DNA from: Paraburkholderia aspalathi
GTDB lineage: Bacteria > Pseudomonadota > Gammaproteobacteria > Burkholderiales > Burkholderiaceae
NCBI RefSeq assembly: GCF_900116445.1
Contig: NZ_FPBH01000024.1
Location: 62,001 to 126,000, forward strand
Length of the DNA: 64,000 nt
Direction of reading: 5' to 3'
Part shown: positions 18,802 through 27,311 of the stretch, in pieces
Numbering within the stretch: the stretch's first letter is position 1
Layout: each line of letters starts with the position of its first letter
Program-made: the position numbers and the translations under genes
The notes under the pieces: generated by a model
Database searches by the model: none
What the model saw: the letters and a program-made list of their open reading frames with translations, nothing else
What the model was told of the DNA's origin: nothing

Positions 18802-19092
18802 ATGACCACTGCCCACCCCGCGGCGCCAAAACGCGAAACGCTGAACATCCGGATCCGCCCCGAGGAGCGCGGCCTGATTGACCGGGCCGCCCGGACGCGC
18901 GGCAAGAACCGCACTGATTTCATTCTCGAGGCCGCGCGCGCGGCGGCCGAAGAGACCCTGCTTGACCAAGTGGTGATGACGGCCAGCCCCGAGGCCTATG
19001 CGGCGTTTCTGGCGCGGCTCGATTTGCCGCCCCGTCCCAATGAGCGGCTGCGCAAAACGATGCAGACACCGGCACCCTGGGACGCCGCATGA
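18802..19092 (+). CDS. tacA: DUF1778 antitoxin (TacA-like)
   Basis: A ribbon-helix-helix antitoxin that binds its own operator and neutralises the acetyltransferase toxin encoded next. The N-terminus after a short tail reads KRETLNIRIRPEERGLIDRAA followed by KNRTDFILEAARAAAEE, the RHH core of DUF1778. The C-terminal tail (FLARLDLPPRPNERLRK) is the toxin-binding part. Its stop overlaps the toxin start (ATGA). GGAGG lies 6 nt upstream of the ATG. Confidence 0.9.
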   Translation: MTTAHPAAPKRETLNIRIRPEERGLIDRAARTRGKNRTDFILEAARAAAEETLLDQVVMTASPEAYAAFLARLDLPPRPNERLRKTMQTPAPWDAA

Positions 19093-19580
19093 CGGTGCGC
19101 GCGCCCGAGCCGCTCAACGCTCAGCATAACCTCGAGGCGTTCGCCTCGGGGGGCGACAGTCTCGACCAGTGGCTCAGGCGCCGCGCCCTGAAAAATCAGG
19201 CGGGTGGGGCGTCTCGCACCTTCGTTGCCTGTGACGGGCAGAGGGTGCTGGCGTACTACGCGCTCGCGTCGGGTGCCGTGGCCGTGGATGCGGCGCCGGG
19301 CCGCTTTCGCCGCAATATGCCTGACCCCATTCCCGTTGTGGTGCTGGGCCGCCTCGCGGTGGACCGGTCGCTGCAGGGCAGGGGAGTCGGCCGGGCCCTG
19401 ATGCGCGATGCCGGTCAGCGCGTCCTGCAGGCGGCCGATGCCATCGGCATACGTGGTCTGATCGTGCATGCGCTGTCAACGGAAGCACAGACCTTTTACG
19501 AACGGATCGGGTTTGAGCCTTCGCCAATCGATCCGATGATGCTGATGGTCACGCTGACCGATCTGCAGGCGGCGCTCTAA
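19089..19580 (+). CDS. tacT: GNAT acetyltransferase toxin (TacT-like)
   Basis: A type II toxin of the GNAT fold. Known relatives acetylate the amino group of charged tRNAs and stop translation. The acetyl-CoA loop is VDRSLQGRGVGRALMRDA (residues about 93-110), and the family signatures LDQWLRRRALKNQ near the start and TEAQTFYERIGFEPSP near the end are present. Length 163 aa is typical. It overlaps the antitoxin by 4 nt and shares its operator. Confidence 0.9.
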   Translation: MTVRAPEPLNAQHNLEAFASGGDSLDQWLRRRALKNQAGGASRTFVACDGQRVLAYYALASGAVAVDAAPGRFRRNMPDPIPVVVLGRLAVDRSLQGRGVGRALMRDAGQRVLQAADAIGIRGLIVHALSTEAQTFYERIGFEPSPIDPMMLMVTLTDLQAAL

Positions 19581-19731
19581 CGATGGCGAGCAGTTTCCAG
19601 CTGCTCACGCAGCCATCACAGCGTACCTTGACGCGTACCGATTTTGCGACCCTGCGCGGGTTCGCTCGCTGCGCACGGCCGCTTGATAACCCTAATCAGG
19701 ACCGGTTGTGGAAATTTGTGAGGAGGGCACA

Positions 19732-19935
19732 ATGACCAGTGCAGACTTGGGTCAGCAACTGGAAGGCTACGTTGCCAGGCTGGTCGAGACCGGCCGCTAC
19801 CGCTCGTTGTGCATCGCCCGCCTCAGCCTTCCTCCGCTCCCATACGCCAAGGTCTCCGGATTCCTGGCATACGAGCGCACCTTTTCGTCGGAGCGGTGCC
19901 TGGGCGTGTCGTCGATCTCCTCCCAAGGGTATTAG
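19732..19935 (+). pseudogene. parD antitoxin fragment
   Basis: The first 25 codons (MTSADLGQQLEGYVARLVET and GRYRS) are nearly identical to the intact ParD at 27.3-27.6 kb. The continuation is unrelated and no parE follows. GAGGAGG lies before the ATG, so a short peptide may still be made. Confidence 0.7.
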
Positions 19936-20006
19936 GCGCGATCTTTCGCTGAAAGTACCCGACAGTCCGGCCTGCGCCGGCAATGCCTTGGCTGCAACTA
20001 CTTTTT

Positions 20007-20042
20007 CTGCCATTTTGGTATAAAATAGATGCCAAATGGCAG
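20007..20042 (+). promoter_or_regulatory. Operator/promoter of the Xre-RES pair
   Basis: CTGCCATTT (20007-20015) and AAATGGCAG (20034-20042) form a perfect 9-bp inverted repeat flanking the -10-like TATAAAAT (20019-20026). The second arm runs into the ribosome site AGGAGG. Suits autorepression by the Xre-type antitoxin. Confidence 0.7.
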
Positions 20043-20054
20043 GAGGTGAAACGA

Positions 20055-20495
20055 ATGAACGTCATCGAGAAGGTATCAGCCGATTCATTACTGGGAGGGC
20101 GGTCGGTATTTCCGCGTTCTCCCCGATCCGGCCTTGAATGGGTGGAGGTCGTCCGCCACGGCATTTCGTCGCGGGCGCTGGACGCGATGCTCAAATCCAT
20201 CGGACTTTCGCAAGCTGAACTGGCGCAGGCGCTCGATATCCCGGAGCGTACTTTGGCGCGTCGCAAGCGGGAAGGGGTGTTGAGCCGTGAGGAGTCGGCC
20301 AAGCTGCTGCGACTCGCGCGTGTCGCCGCGCGCGCTGCCGAGGTGTTTGATGATCTCGACCTGGCACTCGCCTGGCTTAAGATGCCGGTTGCTGCCCTGG
20401 AAGACGCCACGCCGCTGAGTCTTGTCGATACCGACATTGGCACCGATAGCGTGATGGATACGCTAGGACGCATCGAGCATGGCGTGTTTGCGTGA
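20055..20495 (+). CDS. Xre/MbcA/ParS-type antitoxin (DUF2384)
   Basis: An antitoxin of the Xre-RES family. An N-terminal HTH (LSQAELAQALDIPERTLARRK, residues about 54-74) is followed by the DUF2384 toxin-binding part (REESAKLLRLARVAARAAEV, then LALAWLKMPVAAL near 115-130), ending MDTLGRIEHGVFA, as is typical. The AGGAGG site and the palindromic operator support this start. The toxin gene overlaps its stop by 4 nt. Confidence 0.9.
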   Translation: MNVIEKVSADSLLGGRSVFPRSPRSGLEWVEVVRHGISSRALDAMLKSIGLSQAELAQALDIPERTLARRKREGVLSREESAKLLRLARVAARAAEVFDDLDLALAWLKMPVAALEDATPLSLVDTDIGTDSVMDTLGRIEHGVFA

Positions 20496-20971
20496 TGTTC
20501 ACGGCATGGCGGGTGGTGACTGAACAATATGCGGATACTGCTTTTTCTGGGGAAGGAGCGCGATTGTACGGTGGCCGGTGGAACCCCAAAGGCGTCGCGA
20601 TGGTGTATACGGCGCAGACGCAATCGCTCGCGCTGCTCGAGATGTTGGTCCAGGATTCACCGCTGCGCGCCCGCTATGTGATGATTCCGGCCAGTATCCC
20701 GGAGAAAATCGTCGAACGTATCGATCCCGCCAGTTTGCCCCGCGACTGGCGGGACATTTCAGCGCGGGCCGAACTGCAGCAACTTGGATCGGCGTGGGAG
20801 CGGAAGCGAACCAGCGCCGTGCTGGCTGTTCCCAGTGCGGTCGTTCCTGCAGAATCCAATTATTTGCTCAATCCCAATCATCCGGACTTCGCGCTCGTTC
20901 TGGTTGGAGCGCGTGATGAGTGGTTGACCGACCCTCGGTTATTGCGGCGCGCTGCTGCGAAGGGATCGTGA
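20492..20971 (+). CDS. RES-domain toxin
   Basis: A toxin that degrades NAD+ in known relatives. Motifs: Arg in AWRVVTEQYADTAFSGEGA, the GGRWNPKG box with Tyr/Gly context (residues about 28-36), ALLEMLVQ with Glu, and NPNHPDFALV near the end. Size (159 aa) is normal. It is translationally coupled to the upstream antitoxin. Confidence 0.9.
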   Translation: MMFTAWRVVTEQYADTAFSGEGARLYGGRWNPKGVAMVYTAQTQSLALLEMLVQDSPLRARYVMIPASIPEKIVERIDPASLPRDWRDISARAELQQLGSAWERKRTSAVLAVPSAVVPAESNYLLNPNHPDFALVLVGARDEWLTDPRLLRRAAAKGS

Positions 20972-21184
20972 CGAGCATTTCGTGTGGCAGTGGCAAGCGG
21001 ACGATGGCGTGTGATCAACCAACCCGCCGGCCATGCTTCGTGGGGTGCCGCCATTTAAGGTGCCTGTGTGTTGTCAAAACCGGTTACATCATGCGTTCAG
21101 GGACGTCGCCAGAAGGAACACCACTGGCGGAACCGGTCCTGCAGGTTCTTGAACTGGCTCGTGCCGATCCTGTCAGTGGGTGGA

Positions 21185-21718
21185 TTATTTTTCGTTACGG
21201 TCACGGTCGACGTAACGGTTAAATGCGGCTTCGTCGTCGTAAAGTGACCTCGAAAACGTGTCGTCGGCCCAGTCGATCAGGCGCTCGATCACCGCGCGCC
21301 GGGACAGGCCGAAGTGCGCGACCAGCCGCTCCAGCGCGAAAAACTGGGTGCCAGTCATCGTCAGGTTCAGACGCCGCTCGCCAGAATCGGCGGCTTCCTG
21401 ACGCGGAAGCCGTCCGAGGACTGTCGCCACGTCAGAAGGAGCTTGGGCAGACGGCTTCGCCCGTGACACAGTCTCAAGCTCGCGCCGCGCCTGTACCAGT
21501 TCCCCACGCAGCTGCTCGCACTCCCGCACCAGGGCGTCATGGGCGTCGGCAGGCGGAGGGGTATTTTTCGTTACCGTAACGGATTTTGCGCGCGCGCCAT
21601 GTCGGGCTCGCCACGCTGCCTGACGCTCGGCGTTCGACATCGCATCCGGTTTCCGTGGCCGGCCACGGCCACGCTTTTCCGTGGTGCCGGTTACCTTGTC
21701 GTTTGCCGGTGAAGGCAT
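21185..21718 (-). CDS. Putative plasmid DNA-binding regulator with C-terminal RHH-like region
   Basis: The start is taken at MPSPANDKVTG. The N-terminus is basic (GRGRPRKPDAMSNAERQAAW), the middle is a probable coiled coil (LVRECEQLRGELVQARRELE), and the C-terminal 60 residues (NLTMTGTQFFALERLVAHFG, then SRRAVIERLIDWADD) look like a ribbon-helix-helix domain. It is somewhat reminiscent of KfrA-like plasmid regulators, but that is not established. CGTTAC/GTAACG palindromes lie upstream and inside the gene and may be its own sites. An IS lies about 90 bp upstream. Confidence 0.55.
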   Translation of the reverse strand: MPSPANDKVTGTTEKRGRGRPRKPDAMSNAERQAAWRARHGARAKSVTVTKNTPPPADAHDALVRECEQLRGELVQARRELETVSRAKPSAQAPSDVATVLGRLPRQEAADSGERRLNLTMTGTQFFALERLVAHFGLSRRAVIERLIDWADDTFSRSLYDDEAAFNRYVDRDRNEK

Positions 21719-21753
21719 GATCCATCCTGGTGCGGTTGACCACATCTATTTTA

Positions 21754-21796
21754 CGTTATTCATAACGATAAATGCAGTATTTCGTTACGCGTAACG
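21754..21796 (-). promoter_or_regulatory. Paired palindromic operators upstream of the RHH-like gene
   Basis: CGTTATTCATAACG (21754-21767) and CGTTACGCGTAACG (21783-21796) are two 14-bp palindromes 29 bp apart centre to centre. A third, CGTTACCGTAACG, lies inside the gene at 21569-21581. The context TATTTTTCGTTAC is shared by the intragenic copy and a half-site at 21187-21198. Confidence 0.6.
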
Positions 21797-21859
21797 TAAA
21801 TGTGCACAAGCTGCCTTGCACGGCATTAGGAGAGCGCGTCATTCCGGGGGCTGAAACTT

Positions 21860-23294
21860 CTATGCCGCCTCCTTTAGCGCCGCAGGTTCTTCCGGTCTCA
21901 TTCCGGGAAACCAGCGAGCGGACGAAGGTTTTCCGCAGATCGTCGTTCAGGACCTGCACACGGGTTTGCAGCAGCAAATGCGCGCCGCGCTGGGTCCAAC
22001 GCATCTGCTGCTTTTTCACAAAGCGCTTGCTGACCACATAGTTCACGGTCGACTCGACAAACGTCGTGGAAATCGTCTCATCATGCCGGTAGCGGTCCCC
22101 GTAGTTCGGAATGAACGCCTGGTTGGCCCCGATATAGGTGCGGAATTCCCGTGCTGCCTTCTCCAGTTTCTTCCTGTTTGGCGGGTTCTCTTCCAGCATC
22201 TCCAGATCGTCGTCCAGGTCATCAATCCGTTGCAGGGCGTGCGGAACATTGCCATGCCAGAGATTCCATTTGACGCTTTCCAGATGTTTCTCCAGATCGA
22301 CCAGCCCTGTTGCAGTTTCCGAACATTTATCACCGGCCTTCAGTTCCGCCGTCATCCCTTTGATCATCTGCCTCATGACGGTCAAGCGCATGGTGATGTG
22401 GAACCAGTCGAGCAGATGCTCGGATTCCGGGCTGAGATAGTGCTGCAGATCACGCACGGTGTCGCCGCCATCCGACAGAAACACGACTTGCTGATTCATT
22501 TGAAGACCCTGCGATTTCAGTACCTCGTAAAGCCGGCGCTTGGGCTTGGTGTCGTACTTGTTGACGAATGCAAACACCTTGGCGCCGCCCTCGGTCTGGA
22601 CACCCTTGCCGGCGATGACCTCGAACCAACCTTCGGTTTTCGACTTCTGGTCCGAGGCATGCACATAGCCGCCGTCCAGGCCGACCGTCAAAGGTGGCCC
22701 CGGTGGCGGTTGTTTCGCCCAATCGCCGGGACAACCTTCAATGAACTGGACCTGCTCCTCGCCCAACTCACCTTCGATCCGTTCGGCAACGCGTTGCAGG
22801 TGGCGCCGCACGGACGTGGGGCTGATCTCTTCGGCAATCGGCAGGACTTCCGTCAGCAACTCAACGCTCAGCCCATAGGACATCAGCGAAGCGAGCCTGG
22901 TCTCCAGATACAGTAGTTCCGGCGCGCAATGCGTGCCCAGCAGCTCTACCAGAGGGCTTGAACTATGGCGGCCGTGGCTTTGGCAGGGGCAGTCGTAAAG
23001 ACGAGGGCTGACGAGGTTGAATTTCCCGAACAGGGTCCGATAAACGAGGGGATGGTGCCCTTTCCGGGTCCGATGCGCACCGCAGTCCGGACAGGTCTTG
23101 AATTGCTCGAGGTATTCCGCGATCTGCTCAGTGACCACGGCCTGCTGCATGCCGTGTAGCAACACTTTCGCCTCCGCGAGTGTCAGACCAAGGTCCTCCG
23201 GACGCAGCGTACCGCGCTCCAGCCGCGCGATTTCCTCGACCTTCTCCGGTTCGCCGTTTTCGGCTTCAACGACTACCTGTATTCTCACTTTCAT
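21860..23294 (-). pseudogene. ISKra4-family transposase, C-terminal frameshift
   Basis: Begins MKVRIQVVVEAENGEPEKVE and carries LGLTLAEAKVLLHGMQQ, a zinc-like CPDCGAHRTRKGHH, then PLTVGLDGGYVH and HLLDWFHITMRL, as in ISKra4 transposases. Near 21920 the DNA has a tandem CGCTCGCT; removing one 4-base unit restores the ending WFPGMRPEEPAALKEAA and a stop at 21860. As it stands the frame instead runs about 30 codons further, past the element end. The start overlaps the end of the passenger gene by about 29 nt, suggesting coupling. Confidence 0.8.
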
Positions 23295-23936
23295 CGCCGG
23301 CTCCTGGCAATTGCCACATCCAGGACTCATCGTGGGTCGCGTACTGCTTGAGCCGGCGGTTGACCCCGCGCCGGTCGAACTCATCCAGCGTCAGCCATTC
23401 GCGCAACGCTTCGATATCCTCGCGTCGATTCCGGACGGCCTCGATGTCGTTCGCATCCAGGTCGGCCTGGATGTCCTCGAGTAAATCTTCAACGTGCGAT
23501 GGGACCGCGTCCCGTCGTGCCATGAAGGCCAAAGTGCCACCGCAGCCTTCCGGTGGCGCCCGTCGCTTCACGGATAGGTGCATTTTTCGTCCTGCGCCAG
23601 GCTCGCTTCAACGCGCACTTCGTGTTGCCAGCCGTCGCCGAAGTCGTACTCGTAGCGGAAGCGCTCGTTGATACGGAATTTAAAATCGCACAGTCGAACC
23701 TGGTCCGGATCAGTCGAGAAGCTCGTGCCGCCGTCGTGGTACACGCCATAGTCCTGGCCATGGATGTGAAACAGATTCAAATGCGCGTCGTTCCAGCCGA
23801 AGGCGATCTGCAGCGCGTAATGCAAGTCGGCGATCGTGCTGTCACTGCGTACGAGTAATCGGCGCCAGATCATCGGACTGATCTGGCGAATCCATACGTG
23901 GAGCCGGTAAACCGTGGCGCTGGTTGCGTTTGGCAT
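23266..23936 (-). pseudogene. pRiA4b ORF-3-like passenger protein, frameshifted
   Basis: The first part (VYRLHVWIRQISPMIWRRLL, then LHYALQIAFGWNDAHLNLFHI, YDFGDGWQHEV) is the plasmid pRiA4b ORF-3 family. The frame stops after DEKCTYP. The family continuation (RRAPPEGCGGTLAFMARRDA) follows in another phase to 23266. A few codons plus one or two bases appear to be lost at about 23570. Function of the family is unknown; it often travels with this type of IS. Confidence 0.75.
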
Positions 23937-24055
23937 AGTCACCTAAGCTTAGTAAACGACCGTCAGAATCACCTGATTTTGACGATAAAAAACGATGCTC
24001 TGCAAGGCTCGCCAGGACTGGGGCCTGGGCACGAGAATCGGAGGGGTTTTTGACC

Positions 24056-24618
24056 ATGCGTGCAGCGGTCTATACCCGCGTGTCCACCCCGGACCAATCC
24101 ACCGACCGGCAGCGACGGGAATTGCGCAATTACGCGAAAGCCCGCTGCTGGAAGATCGTGCGGGAGATGCAGGAAACCGTCAGCGGCGCGTCACAGAAGC
24201 GGTCATGCAACTGGCGCGCACCCGCGCCGTCGATGTGATCCTGGTCCAGGCCCTGGACCGTTGGGGACGCAGCGTGCAGGACCTGATCCTGACAATGGCG
24301 GAACTGGAAGCGCTTGGAGTGGCTTTCGTGGTACCTGGTCAGATCGACATGAGCACACCAGTGGGCCGGATGCAGGCGCATTTGCTCTCGGCGGTCGCGG
24401 AATTCGAAAGGGAGCTTATTCGGGAGCGTGTCCGCTCTGGCCTGGCCCATGCGCGCGCTAGGGGCAAGCGCCTCGGCCGGCCCAACGCGACACCGCGCCT
24501 GGTGAACAAGGGTTTGTCTCTGATCAGGCAGGGAGTGACCTACCTGCAGGCCGCCGAGCAATCGGGGGTGAGCATTTCCACGCTACTGCGCGCCCGCAGG
24601 AAAGGCAACGCCGCCTGA
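24056..24618 (+). pseudogene. Serine recombinase (resolvase/invertase family), frameshifted
   Basis: The catalytic N-terminus MRAAVYTRVSTPDQSTDRQ carries the active Ser in YTRVST. The phase breaks at about 24190 after QETVSGAS. The other phase continues VDVILVQALDRWGRSVQDLI, MSTPVGRMQAHLLSAVAEFE, RERVRSGLAHARARGKRLGRP and a C-terminal HTH (YLQAAEQSGVSISTLLRARR). One indel would restore a protein of about 187 aa. It lies 47 bp outside the proposed IS end. Confidence 0.8.
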
Positions 24619-24703
24619 CAGTCGAAAAGGTCGGTCGGCGACGCCCGCCCCAAGAATGGCGCGCTCTCCTAGCAGGTCATCACGGCCCGACATATCCTTT
24701 CCC

Positions 24704-25009
24704 TCACGTTCCGGCATCGATGCGCGCCTTTGCCTCCGTCGCCATCTGGCGAACCTGCGCGGCCAGCTCGGGCGGTAGCCACACCTCCACCTGTTCCCAA
24801 TCTGCCGGGATTTCCCGTGCCGCCGCCAACACAGCCTTAACGAGCGCGCCAACCCGCTGCTTGGTCAACCCGCTTTCGTTCGCGGCGTCCACCTGTGAGA
24901 TACCGTCAACCAGCACGCGCCGCGCGATGTCGACGCTTCCGACCGTCATTCGCTTTAGACGCGGCATAACCGCCTTGAAGTCCTTCGCCGTCATCTTGTC
25001 TGCTGCCAT
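24704..25009 (-). CDS. KorA/TrfB-like transcriptional repressor
   Basis: A small HTH protein of the TrfB family, which represses plasmid backbone promoters. MTAKDFKAVMPRLKRMTVGS, ARRVLVDGISQVDAANESGL and TKQRVGALVKAVLAAA match KorA of IncP plasmids in order and spacing, with the HTH at about residues 35-62. Start taken at MAADKM; the ribosome site is weak and an ATG four codons upstream is possible. I did not find an IncP-type KorA operator nearby. Confidence 0.75.
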   Translation of the reverse strand: MAADKMTAKDFKAVMPRLKRMTVGSVDIARRVLVDGISQVDAANESGLTKQRVGALVKAVLAAAREIPADWEQVEVWLPPELAAQVRQMATEAKARIDAGT

Positions 25010-25094
25010 GATCGTTCGCATTTGGTGGAGTGTGAAAGTTTGAATTATCCGCCTGCGGTCAATACCGATCAACGGCACGGCGCGCGCTGGTTCC

Positions 25095-25502
25095 TCAATG
25101 GTGCTTGATCTTCTGCACAATGAAGGCGTGGGGGAGGGTGGCAACCCCACGGAACCGCCAGAAACGATGCCCCTTGCGCGCGTACACCGTCGTCACATTG
25201 CCCGCGATATATTCGCTGCCCTTGAACGATTCGATATCGTCGCCCAACTGCCACACAAGCGGGTTAGGCATCGCGAGCGCCGCGTAATATTCGGCCTCCG
25301 TGATTTCCTCGGGCGTCGAGCCTAGCGCGCGCTCCTGCTGCTGGATGAATGTATCTTCGTCACCCAGCACAACGCCGGGGTAACGCTCGGCAAGCTGTTC
25401 CAGCGTCTCGCGCGTCAAGTTCGTCACTACCAGGCCGTTCCCAAGTTCGAGCGCGTAATCAATCGCGGTCGGCGAGCCGGGAATATAGAAAACCTTTTCC
25501 AT
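25095..25502 (-). CDS. Plasmid-type hypothetical protein (135 aa)
   Basis: A soluble protein (MEKVFYIPGSPTAIDYALELG and onward) ending in a basic segment (FRGVATLPHAFIVQKIKHH). No domain recognised. It sits between the KorA-like gene and a DUF932 gene in one orientation, so it is probably part of a plasmid backbone operon. Confidence 0.6.
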   Translation of the reverse strand: MEKVFYIPGSPTAIDYALELGNGLVVTNLTRETLEQLAERYPGVVLGDEDTFIQQQERALGSTPEEITEAEYYAALAMPNPLVWQLGDDIESFKGSEYIAGNVTTVYARKGHRFWRFRGVATLPHAFIVQKIKHH

Positions 25503-25565
25503 GTTCGTTTGCTCCGTCTGTCCGATAGATCTACCGGGCGGGTTGCCTCACCCGGTAGCCTTCCG

Positions 25566-26393
25566 TTAGCCGATGATCTTGCGCATTTCGTCGGCCAGAA
25601 CCCACAACGCGCGATTGAGTTTCACGTTCTGGTCAATGCCGCTTACCTCGCGCGTCGTCGTCGCGCGACCGTTCGCGGCGCGGCCACGAAGCCCGCCCTT
25701 GGTCATGTTTTCCTGCACGCGGTTAAAGGTCGTCCAGAGGTCTGAGCCGCCGTCCTCCATGCGGCGCGGGCGCAAAATCTGGCGTTCGGTGACGGGTGCC
25801 GGTGCGTCCTCCGTGTCCCACTTCAATTCAAGCGCGGCACGGGCAAACGCGGTTTGTGCGCCTTCGGAAAGCGTGAGGGATTGCATACCCTCGCGTTGCT
25901 CGTCGGCTACCTCGAAGTTGTTCAGCAGACGGAATGCGCCGTCGATCACTTCGCCGACTACATCGCCTTTATGCGGCACGCGAACCTCGCCGACGTTCGT
26001 ACCGCACACCATGCCGTTGCAGCACACGAACCGGAGCACGCCCGCAAGCATCTGAAAGCTCGATGTTCCATCGTGGCTGTTCAAAAGAATGATTTCGTTC
26101 GCCACCTTGCCGGTGATCTGGTTGGCGTGGCGTAGCCGGATCAGGTGCTTCGTGTGCTCGCGCTTGCCTTCGTCGCGCACGCGGGTTTGCGCGACCATGA
26201 AGGGCTGGAAGCCTTCGCGGCGCAGGCCGTTCAAAACGTCGATAGTCGGAATGTAGGTGTAACGCGCCGAGCGGCTGTCGTGTGCCTGTGCGGCAAAGAT
26301 CGACGGGGCCACGGCTTGGATTTGGTCATCCGCGAGGGGAACCGGCGAACGGAGAACCGGGGCGGTGCGGCCAAACTTGGAAGCGAGTTGCAT
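25566..26393 (-). CDS. DUF932 plasmid/phage-related protein
   Basis: 275 aa matching the DUF932 family, common on conjugative plasmids and phages; function unknown. Recognisable parts: YTYIPTIDVLNGLRREGFQP, IRLRHANQITGKVANEIILL, SFQMLAGVLRFVCCNGMVCG, and the closing RALWVLADEMRKIIG. It lacks a long extension and is close to usual length. It faces the same way as the two genes downstream. Confidence 0.8.
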   Translation of the reverse strand: MQLASKFGRTAPVLRSPVPLADDQIQAVAPSIFAAQAHDSRSARYTYIPTIDVLNGLRREGFQPFMVAQTRVRDEGKREHTKHLIRLRHANQITGKVANEIILLNSHDGTSSFQMLAGVLRFVCCNGMVCGTNVGEVRVPHKGDVVGEVIDGAFRLLNNFEVADEQREGMQSLTLSEGAQTAFARAALELKWDTEDAPAPVTERQILRPRRMEDGGSDLWTTFNRVQENMTKGGLRGRAANGRATTTREVSGIDQNVKLNRALWVLADEMRKIIG

Positions 26394-26632
26394 GTTTCGT
26401 ACTCCTGCGTAGTTGAGGTAAAGCCGGGAGCGGTTGCCGCCGCTTGTTTCCCGGCTATCGGTGCGCCGTATTGTTTAGCGCCTCGATGTATGTATTATCG
26501 GCGATGGTCCCTTAAAAGTCAATAGCAGTAAATAGAAAGCACAAAAATATTTACTCGGCCACCGGCATCAAGGTTGCTGCTCCGAGTGGTGAGCGTTGGG
26601 AGTAGAGCGCCCGAGGGCGCCTGGTGGTTCTG
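26394..26632. other. Upstream region of the DUF932 operon
   Basis: Probably holds the leftward promoter. AT-rich patches near 26480-26530 are candidates, but no clear -35/-10 pair was settled on. No gene seen. Confidence 0.35.
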
Positions 26633-26812
26633 CTCGTCGGGGTCGGTCGGTCGCGGTAAGCCCGGTCTGCTGCACGAACCGGCGCGGTCAAGGGGTCGTG
26701 GAATACCGCAGTCCGCGCAGCGGGCGAGGATATGCCGCGAAAGCCCCTTGACCGGGAAAGCCGGGGCGTGTGGCAGATTCAAGGTCGATAGCGACTGACC
26801 GACCCCGACGAG
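26633..26812. repeat. 180-bp foldable element with 22-bp terminal inverted repeats
   Basis: The ends CTCGTCGGGGTCGGTCGGTC (from 26633) and their complement ending at 26812 match over 22 bp with one mismatch. Inside, GGTCAAGGGG (26686-26695) pairs with CCCCTTGACC (26744-26753). The bases CTG flank both ends. It may be a MITE-like insertion, a replication or transfer element, or a structured RNA. Confidence 0.55.
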
Positions 26813-26914
26813 CTGCCACGATCACGCGGAACGACCAGCAAGCCCCGCAAGGGGCGCGCAGCACCGGCACGGCGCGGAGTAGGGTTAGGTGTGGCCTTGA
26901 TGCCGTCGAGCCGG

Positions 26915-27005
26915 TATAATCGGCTTCTCGTTGGACCCGTCTTACTCCTGCATTGTTTGACGGTAGAGGCCCGAAGCGTTGCCGCGCTTCGGGCCTTTGT
27001 TTTTC
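26915..27005 (+). ncRNA. Candidate small RNA with strong terminator
   Basis: A perfect TATAAT (26915-26920) is followed about 50 nt later by an intrinsic terminator: AGGCCCGAAGCG (26967-26978), its complement at 26985-26996, then TTTGTTTTT. No open frame with a ribosome site lies between. The terminator points rightward, away from the convergent parDE genes, so it cannot serve them. No good -35 at 17 bp was found. A transcript of about 75-80 nt is inferred. Confidence 0.5.
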
Positions 27006-27008
27006 TGG

Positions 27009-27311
27009 CTACGGAAAGAGAATCGCGGCAAAGTCCCGCGCACCGTGCAGAACATGAATAATGTCGATCCGCTCGGCGGGCAGGCCGACGACGCGATAGA
27101 AAATCTGATAGTTGCCGTGAACCCGGTGCCGCACGCCGCGATCCTCGTAGCGAGGCACAAGCGGAAACGCGGGTGCCATATCTGCCAGACTCAAACACTT
27201 GTCGCGCAGCTCACGCACGAAGCTCACGGCGCGGCGGGGATTGTCTTGGGCGATGTAATCGCCGATGGCTTCGAGTTCGGCCTCAGCGGCGGGCAAAATC
27301 CGAACGATCAT
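27009..27311 (-). CDS. parE: ParE toxin
   Basis: A RelE/ParE-fold toxin; ParE members poison DNA gyrase. MIVRILPAAEAELEAIGDYI, NPRRAVSFVRELRDKC, FPLVPRYEDRGVRHRVHGNY, QIFYRVV and IDIIHVLHGARD are the family signatures in order. 100 aa is typical. Its ATG overlaps the ParD stop. Confidence 0.92.
   Translation of the reverse strand: MIVRILPAAEAELEAIGDYIAQDNPRRAVSFVRELRDKCLSLADMAPAFPLVPRYEDRGVRHRVHGNYQIFYRVVGLPAERIDIIHVLHGARDFAAILFP

Larger units (their letters stand above)
21813..24008 (-). mobile_element. ISKra4-family-like insertion element with pRiA4b ORF-3-type passenger
   Basis: The element carries a transposase and an upstream coupled passenger gene on the minus strand. Candidate terminal inverted repeats are GCCTTGCACGGCAT (21813-21826) and, inverted, ATGCTCTGCAAGGC (23995-24008), matching at 12 of 14 positions. 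No target duplication could be assigned with confidence. Both genes are damaged, so the copy is probably immobile on its own. Confidence 0.6.

Noticed and set aside
20920..21222. Short frame overlapping the end of the RES toxin gene
   Set aside because: Starts inside the toxin gene, no ribosome site, no similarity recognised.
21966..22916. Plus-strand frame of 316 codons opposite the ISKra4 transposase
   Set aside because: Mirror of the transposase gene; no protein-like motifs.
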